A DNA stretch of 20,153 bases from positions 1 to 20,153 of the forward strand of contig JNEM01009660.1 of the NCBI GenBank assembly GCA_000697335.1, read 5' to 3'. A program made the position numbers and the translations under genes. The notes beneath the pieces are model-generated. The model made no database searches. It was not told the DNA's origin and was given only the letters and a program-made list of their open reading frames with translations. Shown here piece after piece: positions 10,801-19,357 of the stretch (its first letter is position 1; each line of letters opens with the position of its first letter). The DNA comes from Conidiobolus incongruus B7586. Lineage: Eukaryota > Entomophthoromycota > Entomophthoromycetes > Entomophthorales > Conidiobolaceae.

Positions 10801-13510
10801 TTTCCGCATCTTGACAAGCATGAACTAGGAATCCACCAAGTCAAAAACCAAGTAAGTCGAACCCAACCCTTTCTGGCCATAGTCAATGGCTTGGTCTCAA
10901 TCTTTTTGGCAGAGTCTCCAGGGAGTGCCTTCGCCTGTGATGGAGGCGACATATCCTTAAGCTCGACATCTTTATTGGTGTTGAAACCTTGAACGAGAGG
11001 CTGTTGATTCTGAGCTTGCTTCTCTCTATAGAGCGAAGCATTATCGTCGTCATTACCCTCGCCATAATTACCATAACCACCAACATTTCTCAAATTGTGG
11101 CGGCCTAAATCTTGACCTTCGAAGTAGCTGGACGTATCGCCACCAAACTGGCTCTGATTAAACATCCCACGATTGCCTTCGTATCCGGAGTAAATCGAGT
11201 CATTGTCGTCGTTCCTGGGAAATCCGAAATAGCTCTGCTCAATTCCCTGAGTTTTCTCGTCTCGGATCGCTGTACGCAAAGAATCTTCCAAATCTTTCCA
11301 CTTGGGAAAGCTAAAGAACACTTTATTATTTCCCAGTACGTAGTCAGATCCAGCTGTCAACCCACTGATGGTTGCGAAGGCGTCAATTTGGGATTTGGTA
11401 TCTCGAGATGAATCAAGACCTACCGATCGAGTGACGGGTTCGTAACGCTTGAGAAATTCGTCAAAGGTAAAGGAAATACTAAGATCTAAAGCCATATTAG
11501 CAGAGAGAGTAGGAAGACACCAGGCTTGGACCTGAGATACGATGGCATTACGATCCAATTTTTGACCTCCGAAATTACCAATGGGATTAATATGGAAAAT
11601 GGGCCAAACCCGAGTAGTGTCAAGGGTGGCAAATAAATCATTCAAGTTATCGTTAATTTGGAACATTCTTGTTGGCATAACAGTTTCTGGCTCTGCTTTG
11701 GGAGCTGGGCGCTGAATATGCTTTCTACTTGGTTTCCTCATAGGAGTGGACGGAGTTTGGGCTGCAACGATCGCATCAGGATTACCAGGGTGATGTTGAA
11801 TATTGACTGCTTCGCTCTGGAACAATTCAACGAGGAAAGAATTAGAGCAATGAGTATAACCTTCAGCATCGGCTTGGAACAACTTAACAAATTGAGTACT
11901 AATAGTATCCATATTGTTGTCAATAAATTGGTAAAGATGATACTCGACGTTGGAGTCGTAATGAGCAATAGTGAATGAGTGGGATGCGGGATTAGTCTGG
12001 AGATACTCTGAAACATCGCTAAATTTCTTATTCAAAGAATTAAGCAATTGGTCCTCACCACGACGGTTGGGACTCCTATGACAGTGACGATCAATTACAT
12101 GGACCATTCCAGATTCGCCATCATCACCTACTAAAAGTGGGGCAGCAGATGGGAAAGTAGTAACCAAGGTATCTGGCAATTGTAATTCATCTTGAATCAG
12201 CTCCAATCTAAAGCTTGTATCATTGGATAAAAGATATTTCAAGGTAAAGTGTCTGATTCTTTCATTGCTGAAATTACGGCAGAATTGATCAAGTGAGTTG
12301 ATCTTATGGGGCTCAAAGGCAACTTGATCTAATAAAGATATATAATTGGCTGCATTTTCTTCATCACAAAATCTGCTATTAATGGCCTCAATAATCCATA
12401 CGAATAATAATGAATAGAGAGTGACTGCGAAATGATCCCTCTGTTGGGAAGCACCAACAGGATCCATTAACACGGTACAGAATTCCTTACCAACCAATTG
12501 AGTCTTAGACGAAAAGATGCTACCGAGCTCGTCTGAACCGACACCCAACCAGTCCGCAATTAATTCGAGAGTATCGTGATTTTTGACATAGACTTCTTGA
12601 CCGTCTCCGGCGGATTCAAATTCCAAATTACCTAAATGTAAAATAGTAGCTAGTAGCTGATTAATTTTAGCTCTAGCTTTTGACTTGAAGTTAATCGCTT
12701 TCAAAGATTCTTGAATATTATATTGATCATATCCTTGACGATAAGATCCAGAATTGGGCAAGTAAGCGAAAGAATCGTCCAAATAGTAAGCTTCCCTTTC
12801 CTCGGGGGATGCATTTTGAAGGAATTGGTAAAATATTTCAAAATTGCTTTCTTGGGGTGGTACACAGGTGAGACGAGATTTTTCAAAATAATAATTTATA
12901 GTTTTCACCCCAGAAATTCTGCCTCGATTGGAGAATTGTAACTCTTGATAAAGCCCCGCTCTGGATGACTTGGGATTATTAGACGTGCTGCAACTGCTGA
13001 ATGATTCGATCACATTTAAGAGGTGGATAAGTTGGTCGGGAATCTTTGGAGGCTTCTTTGGGTTCAAGGCTAATTTGTAGAGTTGATTCAAGCACTGGCG
13101 ATAAGAAAACGATTTCCCAGAATTTCCAGACCCACTAATTTAGTTAAAACAAGTTAATATTGAGAAAATGACCCTTGATTTACTGAATTAATGACTTACC
13201 AGAAAATGATACTTTGATCAGCTCCCAATCTTCTCATATGAAAGTAGGCTTTGGTAGCAATATCATAAACATGAGGTTGAAGGGTGATATGACCCGATTC
13301 GAATGATTTGTAGCCATTTTCGGCGTAATGAACACTAATATCGTTGGTAAATAAACCGAGATCTTGGTTAGGGTTCACTACCACTAAACCATTACTACCA
13401 AGGTTTGTAAAAGGTTGAGAGTTGTTGAGCCTACTGACCAAATAGTCTGTAAGGGACTGCTCATCTAATTCATGTAATAGAGTTAAATCCCCTTCGTCTT
13501 GATGATTCAT
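7830..13510 (-). CDS. Class V chitin synthase with N-terminal myosin motor-like domain, 1871 aa, two exons
   Basis: Two exons, 13510-13200 and 13134-7830, join in frame to 1871 codons plus TGA. The enzyme polymerises UDP-GlcNAc into chitin at the plasma membrane of growing tips and septa; the myosin part guides or holds it at the tip (family knowledge). Domains in order: myosin motor-like ~1-730 with MRRLGADQSIIF just before the P-loop GSGNSGKS (105-112, made across the splice), switch I NPKSSR (157-162) and a switch II-like LLDQVAFE (371-378); a Gly/Asn/Asp-rich linker; a membrane pair (~861-878, 895-921); a cytochrome b5-like region (~920-1080) without a clear haem HPGG; a membrane segment near 1165; the GT2 core with D1240 in ADGM, DAD (1371-1373), ED (1484-1485) and QRRRW (1523-1527); three more membrane segments (~1552-1636); SWGNTR (1644-1649); and a C-terminal DEK_C domain (~1814-1871). 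All GT2 signature residues are present, so synthase activity is expected. The ATG has T at -3, but no better start is seen. Confidence 0.95.
13135..13199 (-). other. Intron of the chitin synthase gene (65 bp)
   Basis: On the minus strand it begins GTAAGT and ends TTTTAACTAAATTAG, with a likely branch site TTTTAAC close to the acceptor. Removing it (phase 2) joins IIF to CGSGNSGKS and restores the myosin P-loop, which confirms the junction. The unspliced frame hits TAA at once. Confidence 0.92.
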
Positions 13511-14019
13511 TTAATATTAAATTAAGAATTATAAAATTTAAAATAACTTTTATATCTATCTATTTATCCAAATAACGAATTAACTATTAACTACTTGGAT
13601 ATACTTTATAATACAGTAATTAATAAAAACGATATATGATACCAGTGAATAAATATAGGGTATTAATTAAGTGTATGTATTTTAACACAAATAGGTTAAT
13701 TGAAAACACAATTTTACAATCAATTAAAAGTGGTAACAAAAAGTAAGAGATACAATATTAATATATCTTTTTAAATAAATTATTAAATATGGTATAAATT
13801 AAAAAACAATTAATAATAATAATAATATTAATAACAATACCCAAAAATCTTTATCTTTGTACTACACAACCTTGATTTTATACCTCCAATTCATAATTAA
13901 TCAATTCTATGGGCGGTTTTATTCTTTCATTTCAAGGCTTATCCATTTGAACGACTATGAAATCAATTTTTCAATTTAATTGGCCAATTTACATTTACTT
14001 TTTTCATTATAACACTCAT
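13511..14019. other. Presumed promoter and leader region of the chitin synthase (minus strand)
   Basis: AT-rich, with a (TAA)n run at 13811-13828 and one G-rich hexamer, GGGCGG, near 13911-13916. No gene is seen and no promoter element can be fixed with confidence. Confidence 0.45.
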
Positions 14020-14217
14020 ATTACCATGGAATCGAAGAAATGGGAAATTTTTTAATTTCCGATTTTTCAAACATATTATTAGTTTCAAATAAGCAAATAT
14101 ATACAAAACAAATAGGAAAATAAATAGTTTTATATATTTATTTTTACTTTGTATATATTAAAATGTTTATTTTTTTTCAATCGCAAAAAATTCCCATTAT
14201 TTAAATTACAAAGTAAT
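14020..14217 (+). mobile_element. 198-bp internally deleted derivative of the dispersed TIR element (copy 4)
   Basis: The left ~100 bp (ATTACC, then ATCGAAGAAATGGG and AAATTTTTTAATTTCC, then a TTAGTTTCAAATAAGC block) match the left end of copy 2 at 6297-6400. The right ~80 bp (AAAATGTTTATT, TCGCAAAAAATTCCCATTATTT, GTAAT) match the right ends of copies 1 and 2. The ~0.9 kb interior is missing. TA flanks both ends if the TIR is taken as TTACC...GTAA. Such two-ended deletion forms are typical non-autonomous derivatives of DNA transposons. Confidence 0.75.
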
Positions 14218-15112
14218 ATATTAATTTTATTGCATTCAATAAATTCTCTTGGTTCAAATTGGTATGAGTATGTAATTCGCCTATTCATGATGTAACTTGA
14301 TAATAATTTAGAGTATTTCCTAAAATTTAAGGTCATTGTTCTTGAAATATACTGGTTATTATTATTTTAAAATAAATTAGCGCAGTTAATTTATTTCACT
14401 CTTTCTATATAATACAATCCATATTTTAAATCTGGTTAATGCAACAATGCTCAATTATTATGGATTGCTTTATAATATCAAAATAAATGATCTTTGAAAT
14501 AATTTAACAGATTTTGTACATTTGCATAATCAATTGAATAACAATTTTTATATTTTTTGATCTTGGATATAAAATCATAGTTTATCAAGTTTTAAGTGAT
14601 GAAAATATTATCCTTTAGTCAAATTAAACAGTGAAATACTTCTTGTCAAAATATCTGCTAGTTGTAATAGTTTCAAGATTTTGAATTAGGGAATATGATC
14701 AATTCGGTGTACTGAATAAAGTTATCATGAAATTTGAATTGAATAGTAGAATTTAGATTAATTTAAAACGTGATGCTTAAAATATATTAATTTTGGAAGG
14801 TAAAATAATTTAAATTCAGAAATAATAAATAAATATATTTAAGCTTTTTATAAATAATATTTAAGAGTATATTATTTGAAATTTTATAATTAATTCGTTG
14901 TGATATCATTGCAAGTAAGATTGAAAAATAGTTTAAAAATAGACTAAAGTTTAAATGTATTTAATACAAAAGTTGAAATTAAAGAATTTAAAAAATTATA
15001 TAAGGAAAAAGTAATAAAATGAAAATTTGAATAATCATAAAGAAGGATTGGAGAAAATAAAGCAAGAAATAATTAGTCGAAATAATAGTGAATTTTAAGA
15101 AGTACCTAACAT
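14218..15112. other. AT-rich spacer before the tRNA
   Basis: No coding region or RNA is recognised. A 68-codon minus-strand ORF (14130-14336) overlaps the end of the repeat and is judged a chance frame. Confidence 0.55.
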
Positions 15113-15194
15113 GGCAACTTGGCCGAGAGGTCTAAGGCGTCAGGTTTAGGCCCTGATCTGGAAACAGGCGTGGGTTCGAACCCCACAGTTGTCA
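15113..15194 (+). tRNA. tRNA-Leu (anticodon UAG), no intron
   Basis: The cloverleaf folds completely. Acceptor GGCAACT pairs with AGTTGTC (one G-U), with discriminator A at 15194. The D stem is GCC/GGC. The anticodon stem is TCAGG/CCTGA around loop TTTAGGC, placing TAG at 15147-15149. The 13-nt variable arm has a CTG/CAG stem closed by GAAA, and the T stem is GTGGG/CCCAC with loop TTCGAAC. The long variable arm plus the UAG anticodon identify leucine (reads CUA). Internal Pol III boxes are visible: A box TGGCCGAGAGG (15120-15130) and B box GGTTCGAACCC (15173-15183). CCA is not encoded, as usual in eukaryotes. Confidence 0.97.
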
Positions 15195-15198
15195 CTAC

Positions 15199-15204
15199 TT
15201 TTTT
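15199..15204 (+). terminator. Pol III terminator of tRNA-Leu
   Basis: A run of six T starts 5 bases after the discriminator base, the usual RNA polymerase III stop. Confidence 0.85.
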
Positions 15205-15837
15205 CAAATAGTTTCTATATTTATTTTAAATAAAAATCATTAATACTATTTTATTAATCATCACAATATATCCAGTTATCATTCTTATTTTATTTTCGAC
15301 TCATAACCATATGCTTAGCTAGCTATCCTTTTGTTAACGAAATTATTATTTAATTAATAACATTTAATTCTATTCATATTGGTTTTATATGACTTTAATC
15401 AGACTACTTGAAAATATATTAAAATTATACCTAGAAGTTAATTATATTTCGAATTATCACCACGAATCAAAGATTTTTGAAAACAATGTAGTATTTTATC
15501 TGGTAACATATATTTTCTTTAAGGTATAATGAATTTTAAACAACTTGAAGTAATTCAAAGTTTGACTAATAAATCTGTAGATGAAACGATATATATATAT
15601 ATATATAATACCACTTATTGAATATTTGAATAGCTTGTATATTTAATTAACAAAAGTAGTATAGGATGCATATAAAATTTGATCTATCCTTAATTTCAAT
15701 CCCACTAATAATTTATCACTTAATTAATGCATTAAAAGCAATTAAGTCGTAAGATAAATTTTAATTCATATGAAAATTGATTGTATTTTAATATAAATAG
15801 TGGTTATTGTGATCAAGTCTCATAATAAAATTTAAAA
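15205..15837. other. AT-rich spacer between tRNA-Leu and the racemase
   Basis: It holds an (AT)n run at 15589-15607 and no recognisable gene. The last ~100 bases should include the racemase promoter and leader, but no firm element is visible. Confidence 0.55.
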
Positions 15838-16992
15838 ATGGCGTTCAATAAGCTCCCATTACAAGGATTGAAAGTAATTGAATTATCGGGCCTTGCTCCT
15901 GTTCCCTTTTGTGGAATGATATTAAGTGATTATGGTGCAGATGTAATTCGCATAGATCCCCATGGAATCCAACGTTCAATCCCTGTAACTGACATGTTGT
16001 GCCGTGGTAAAAGGTCTATCGCAATAAATCTCGGCACTGATGCAGGCAAGGCAGTATTCATCAGACTTATTAAACAGTCAGACATATTGCTAGATCCTTA
16101 CAGACCTGGTACTCTCGAAAAGTTGGGATTTGCACCTGAGAAATTGCTCAAGGAAAATCCTAGATTGATCATTGCTAGAATTTCAGGATATGGCCAAATT
16201 GGACCCAAAGCCCTTATAGCAGGTCATGATATTAACTATATTTCTACTAGTGGTATTTTGGAAAAATTGAGGAAGAAAGATGGGGTACCTTTTCCACCAG
16301 TTAACCTTTTGGCTGATTTTGCTAGTGGTTCCCTTTTAGGTGCTTTTGGGATTTTAACAGCTGTTGTAGAGCGTCAAAAATCTGGATTGGGTCAAGTAAT
16401 AGATGTTAGTATGACAGATGGTGCACGGTATTTATCTTCCTTTGTATTTATTGCTGAAGAGCAAGGAATGCTATTCTCTGAACCTCCAGGCGAAGGGATG
16501 TTAGACTCTGGATCACCATTCTACCAAGTTTATGAAACCTCCGACAATAAATATATGGCATTAGGTGCTGTAGAGCCCAAATTCTATCGGATATTTTTGC
16601 AAAAAGCAAACCTGGACGTCGAAGCTTATAGTGAGGATCAAATGAATGTTGAAACTTGGCCAAAAACAATAAGAGAATTCCGCGAAATATTTAAAACAAA
16701 AACTCAAGAAGAATGGACTCGTATTTTTGAAAATACAGACGCTTGTTGTACTCCCGTACTCTCTAGTGATCAGGTGAGAAAAATGATAAATAGTCCTACC
16801 TTAAGTATTCCCTCCCCAATCCTTTCTAGGACTCCACCAAGGTCCGTTAAGGACCTACATGATCCTATTGAGCCAGGAACCCATACTATCCAGATTTTGA
16901 AGGAATTGGGATACTTGCCAGACGAAATTAAGAAATTGAATGATTCCAATATTATTGGTATATTAGAAAATGATTTAAAAGCCAAGTTATAA
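15838..16992 (+). CDS. AMACR: Alpha-methylacyl-CoA racemase (CoA-transferase family III), peroxisomal, 384 aa
   Basis: It interconverts (2R)- and (2S)-2-methylacyl-CoA esters so that branched-chain acyl-CoAs can enter beta-oxidation. The whole protein follows the family: N-terminal LPLQGLKVIEL, the CoA-binding region around MLCRGKRSIAINL, DPYRPGTLEKLG (86-97), GYGQIGP (117-123), catalytic His130 in AGHDINY and Asp160 in NLLADF. The spacing of 30 residues equals that of the His126/Asp156 pair in the mycobacterial enzyme. LDSGSPFYQVYET and DACCTPVL further down are racemase-type rather than formyl-CoA-transferase-type. The last three residues are AKL, a peroxisomal targeting signal type 1, so action in the peroxisome is expected. 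The start has A at -3 and G at +4; length (384 aa) matches the family. No intron is needed. The next gene starts 149 bases downstream on the same strand. Exact substrate is unknown. Confidence 0.95.
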   Translation: MAFNKLPLQGLKVIELSGLAPVPFCGMILSDYGADVIRIDPHGIQRSIPVTDMLCRGKRSIAINLGTDAGKAVFIRLIKQSDILLDPYRPGTLEKLGFAPEKLLKENPRLIIARISGYGQIGPKALIAGHDINYISTSGILEKLRKKDGVPFPPVNLLADFASGSLLGAFGILTAVVERQKSGLGQVIDVSMTDGARYLSSFVFIAEEQGMLFSEPPGEGMLDSGSPFYQVYETSDNKYMALGAVEPKFYRIFLQKANLDVEAYSEDQMNVETWPKTIREFREIFKTKTQEEWTRIFENTDACCTPVLSSDQVRKMINSPTLSIPSPILSRTPPRSVKDLHDPIEPGTHTIQILKELGYLPDEIKKLNDSNIIGILENDLKAKL

Positions 16993-17141
16993 AATCACAT
17001 GTAATAAACATCTACTTTCACTTAATTTTAGAGATGATATCATTAATCCCATTACTGTTAATTTACACCATTTAACCAGTAGAAATTTTTAAAAACAGTC
17101 CCCTATATAATTTTCTAAATTATCAACTCTCACAAACAATT

Positions 17142-17442
17142 ATGAACCAGTATATATATCAAGTATTTAACTTATATAAAAGAGTAAGCCACCTTATAAT
17201 ATATCAAATAAATTTCCAAAATTTTAATAACTATGTTAGATATTATACCTAGGACGTGAATACCCTACAGGATACACTCACTTTCGCAACCAACTACACA
17301 AAAGTTTTTCAAAAATGCTCAATTGATATCAGGTGAAGATATTGAAAATAAACTCAAATTGGAGGAGTTTGTCATCAAGGAATTAGAAGCTATGTACCAT
17401 ATAAACAAGAATCGTACAATGAAAAGGTATTATAGCGATTAA
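17142..17442 (+). CDS. ETFRF1: ETFRF1/LYRM5-like LYR-motif protein, two exons, one apparent frame break
   Basis: Exon 1 (17142-17183) encodes MNQYIYQVFNLYKR; exon 2 (17240-17442) continues ILYLGREYPTGY. The joined LYKR-ILYLGREYP matches the LYKNLLYLGRDYP start of human ETFRF1 (LYRM5), and the end, EEFVIKELEAMYHINKNR followed by TMKRYYSD and TAA, matches its EFVMKELEALYFLRKYR and MKQRYYSD. Family knowledge: this small mitochondrial LYR protein binds the electron-transfer flavoprotein and controls its FAD content. Oddity: the frame changes once, between HKSF (to about 17308) and FFKNAQLIS (from about 17305), within a T run at 17305-17309. One more T there would give about 81 aa, close to the human 90. 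Everything else looks intact, so a base-call or assembly error or a very recent loss is likelier than an old pseudogene. No classical presequence is visible. Identity is firm; functional state is open. Confidence 0.82.
17184..17239 (+). other. Intron of the ETFRF1-like gene (56 bp)
   Basis: It begins GTAAGC and ends TTTTAATAACTATGTTAG, much like the chitin synthase intron in size, branch-site neighbourhood and TTAG acceptor. It is phase 0. Splicing fuses the LYK motif to ILYLGREYP as the family requires. Confidence 0.85.
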
Positions 17443-18076
17443 GTTATAAAAAATTAATGTTCTACTGTTATAATATATTTTATTTTCTATTCGGTAATTA
17501 TCTCAAAAATTGCTATATTTGAATTTTAATTTTATAGTTCATTTTACAAGGCTGAAATTTTCACTTTTAGTATAATAATAATTTGACAATATAGTGGATA
17601 TGAATTATCTAACTTTTATTAATTCCAGTATTCAAATATCGATTTATAATATATATCATAAACGATGCTATCACATATCTATCATACAAAGTATGATTAA
17701 TATTCTTAAGAATTCTACTAAAAAATATTTCTATCATTTTAATCACCTTAATAGCATTATTTTTGCTGTTCATGACCAATATTGATATTTCGGTAAATGT
17801 GAATCAGAGATTTCTAGAGTTGAAATATTATATTTAATATGCTAAATTAGTTTAATAACCTATTTAAGAAATTTTTGCGCCTACCATTTAATTCAAATAA
17901 TATTCAATATTTTACCAATTAATCTTTTAATTATTAATATAATTCTGGTAAATGATGTAAATTTAAATATTAATTTTTTAAAATGATATAAATTATTATT
18001 TAAATTTTTAATATATTGAATATTTCAATGTTTACTACCTTTGATTATATTTTAATATTATTGCTATAGAAATTGA
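17443..18076. other. AT-rich spacer after the ETFRF1-like gene
   Basis: Two short overlapping ORFs on opposite strands (17594-17785 plus; about 17610-17775 minus, 54 codons) are open but match nothing I recognise, and frames of that length are expected by chance here. No RNA gene is seen. Confidence 0.5.
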
Positions 18077-19345
18077 TATTAGTGCAGAAATTAAGTAATG
18101 GTATAATTTTGAAATTAAAATTAAACAAATAAATTAATAAATAATATAAAATTAATAGCCTTTTTTATTATTAATAACTCTTTTCTATATTTTAATAAGC
18201 TTTTAATACTTAAATAGTTTTTTTATTAAAGACTGAAATTTGATGTTTCATAAACTAATTTAATTTATTTACAGGAATTTTTTTTCCTACAAGCTGCTTT
18301 TTTAATTATCTAAAATAATTATAATCACATAAGTTATAATCAAGTGAATATATTAAATATGGTAACTCTTTTTAGTTTTTGTTTTATATTAAAAATCTTT
18401 TATATCTTTAACTTTATGTATTTTGTAATTATCATGTAAAATAATAAGAGTTTTTAATTTATATTAAGAATACTATTTAAAAATTATTTCATTTAAAAAA
18501 TAATATATAATTTATTATTAATTAATTTTCCTTGATATATTAAATAAAAAAATTATATACTATTATAATCTATTACAATAATTAATATTCACTTATATTT
18601 AAAGTGTTTATTTATTAAAATTTATAGAAAAAATTAATTTAACTTAATATCTTATTTTATTTTTAAATAAAAGATTATATAAAGGAATTTAAAATTTATT
18701 AATCATAAGTATTTATTAAAGAAACTTTATTTTTAGTAATACTTTAATAAGTTTAATTTAGCTATAGTTATTTTAACTTTTTTTAAGCTTCTATTAAATT
18801 ATATGGTATTTATTTTATATTTTTATTAATTAAAGTTTAAACTTAAGTATATATAATATATTTGTATAATAAATATTAAATTATTTTAATAATTTTTTAA
18901 TAGAAATAAAAAGATATTTCTTAATATATTTTTTATTTTATTTATATATAAAAAAGTAATAATAAAAATTAATTTTTTAAATTTTAGCAATTTTTAAATA
19001 ATATCCCTTTTAGTATTAAAATCATAAATCTAGTAATATATGGTAGTTTTAAATAAAACATCATCTTTATAAACTATTTATAAGTTTTAAATGATTTTAA
19101 AAGATTTATAGTTAAGTTTTAAAGATATAAAAATAAAAGCTTTTTGATAATCACTATCTAGTTTAAATATAATTAAATAAAAATATAAATTTCAAAATCA
19201 AATTATTTTAAAAAAAATAATTAAAATTAAATATATATATATATATATATAGTTTGAAAATATTTATTATCCTATATATTTTATATATATAAAATCTTTC
19301 AAAATATATAATAATTTTTAAAGATCAAAAATTAAAAAATGGCAA
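18077..19345 (-). mobile_element. Dispersed TIR element, copy 3 (inverted)
   Basis: Read as reverse complement, this aligns in order with copies 1 and 2. For example, 18275-18360 (AGGAATTTTTTTTCC, ACAAGCTGC) corresponds to the reverse of about 778-868 and 7106-7185, and 19090-19125 (GATTTTAAAAGATTTATAG, TTAAGTTTTA) to the reverse of 1-45. The element's right end is near 18077-18110 (TAAGTAATGG, ATAATTTTGAAATT) and its left end near 19330-19345. It contains an (AT)10 run at 19231-19251. It is more diverged and more AT-rich than copy 2, with no open frame, and its boundaries are approximate. Confidence 0.65.
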
Positions 19346-19357
19346 ATTTTTTAATTT
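19329..19357. repeat. 12-bp perfect inverted repeat at the outer end of copy 3
   Basis: AAATTAAAAAAT (19329-19340) and ATTTTTTAATTT (19346-19357) are exact reverse complements around GGCAA. The plus-strand half, AATGGCAAATTTTTTAATTTCC, is almost the same as the left end of copy 4 (14038-14060), so two element ends may meet head to head here. Confidence 0.5.

Noticed and set aside
7830-13091. Many ORFs of 60-106 codons on the opposite strand or other frames inside the chitin synthase, and two inside the aldehyde dehydrogenase and racemase
   Set aside because: They are frame shadows of conserved, motif-rich genes and have no recognisable domains of their own.
14130-14336. 68-codon minus-strand ORF
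   Set aside because: It runs through the right end of a repeat copy and is Asn/Lys/Ile-rich, as expected for a chance frame in AT-rich DNA.
15147-15149. Reassigned genetic code suggested by a UAG anticodon
   Set aside because: Anticodon UAG reads the CUA leucine codon, and the genes here stop with TAG, TGA and TAA, so the standard code fits.
17300-17316. Programmed -1 ribosomal frameshift as an explanation for the ETFRF1-like frame change
   Set aside because: No canonical X XXY YYZ heptamer is in frame and no clear downstream structure is visible; a one-base slip in a T run is simpler.
17594-17785. 63-codon plus ORF and an overlapping 54-codon minus ORF
   Set aside because: No similarity recognised. 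A rough stop-codon estimate for DNA this AT-rich predicts several open runs of this length by chance.
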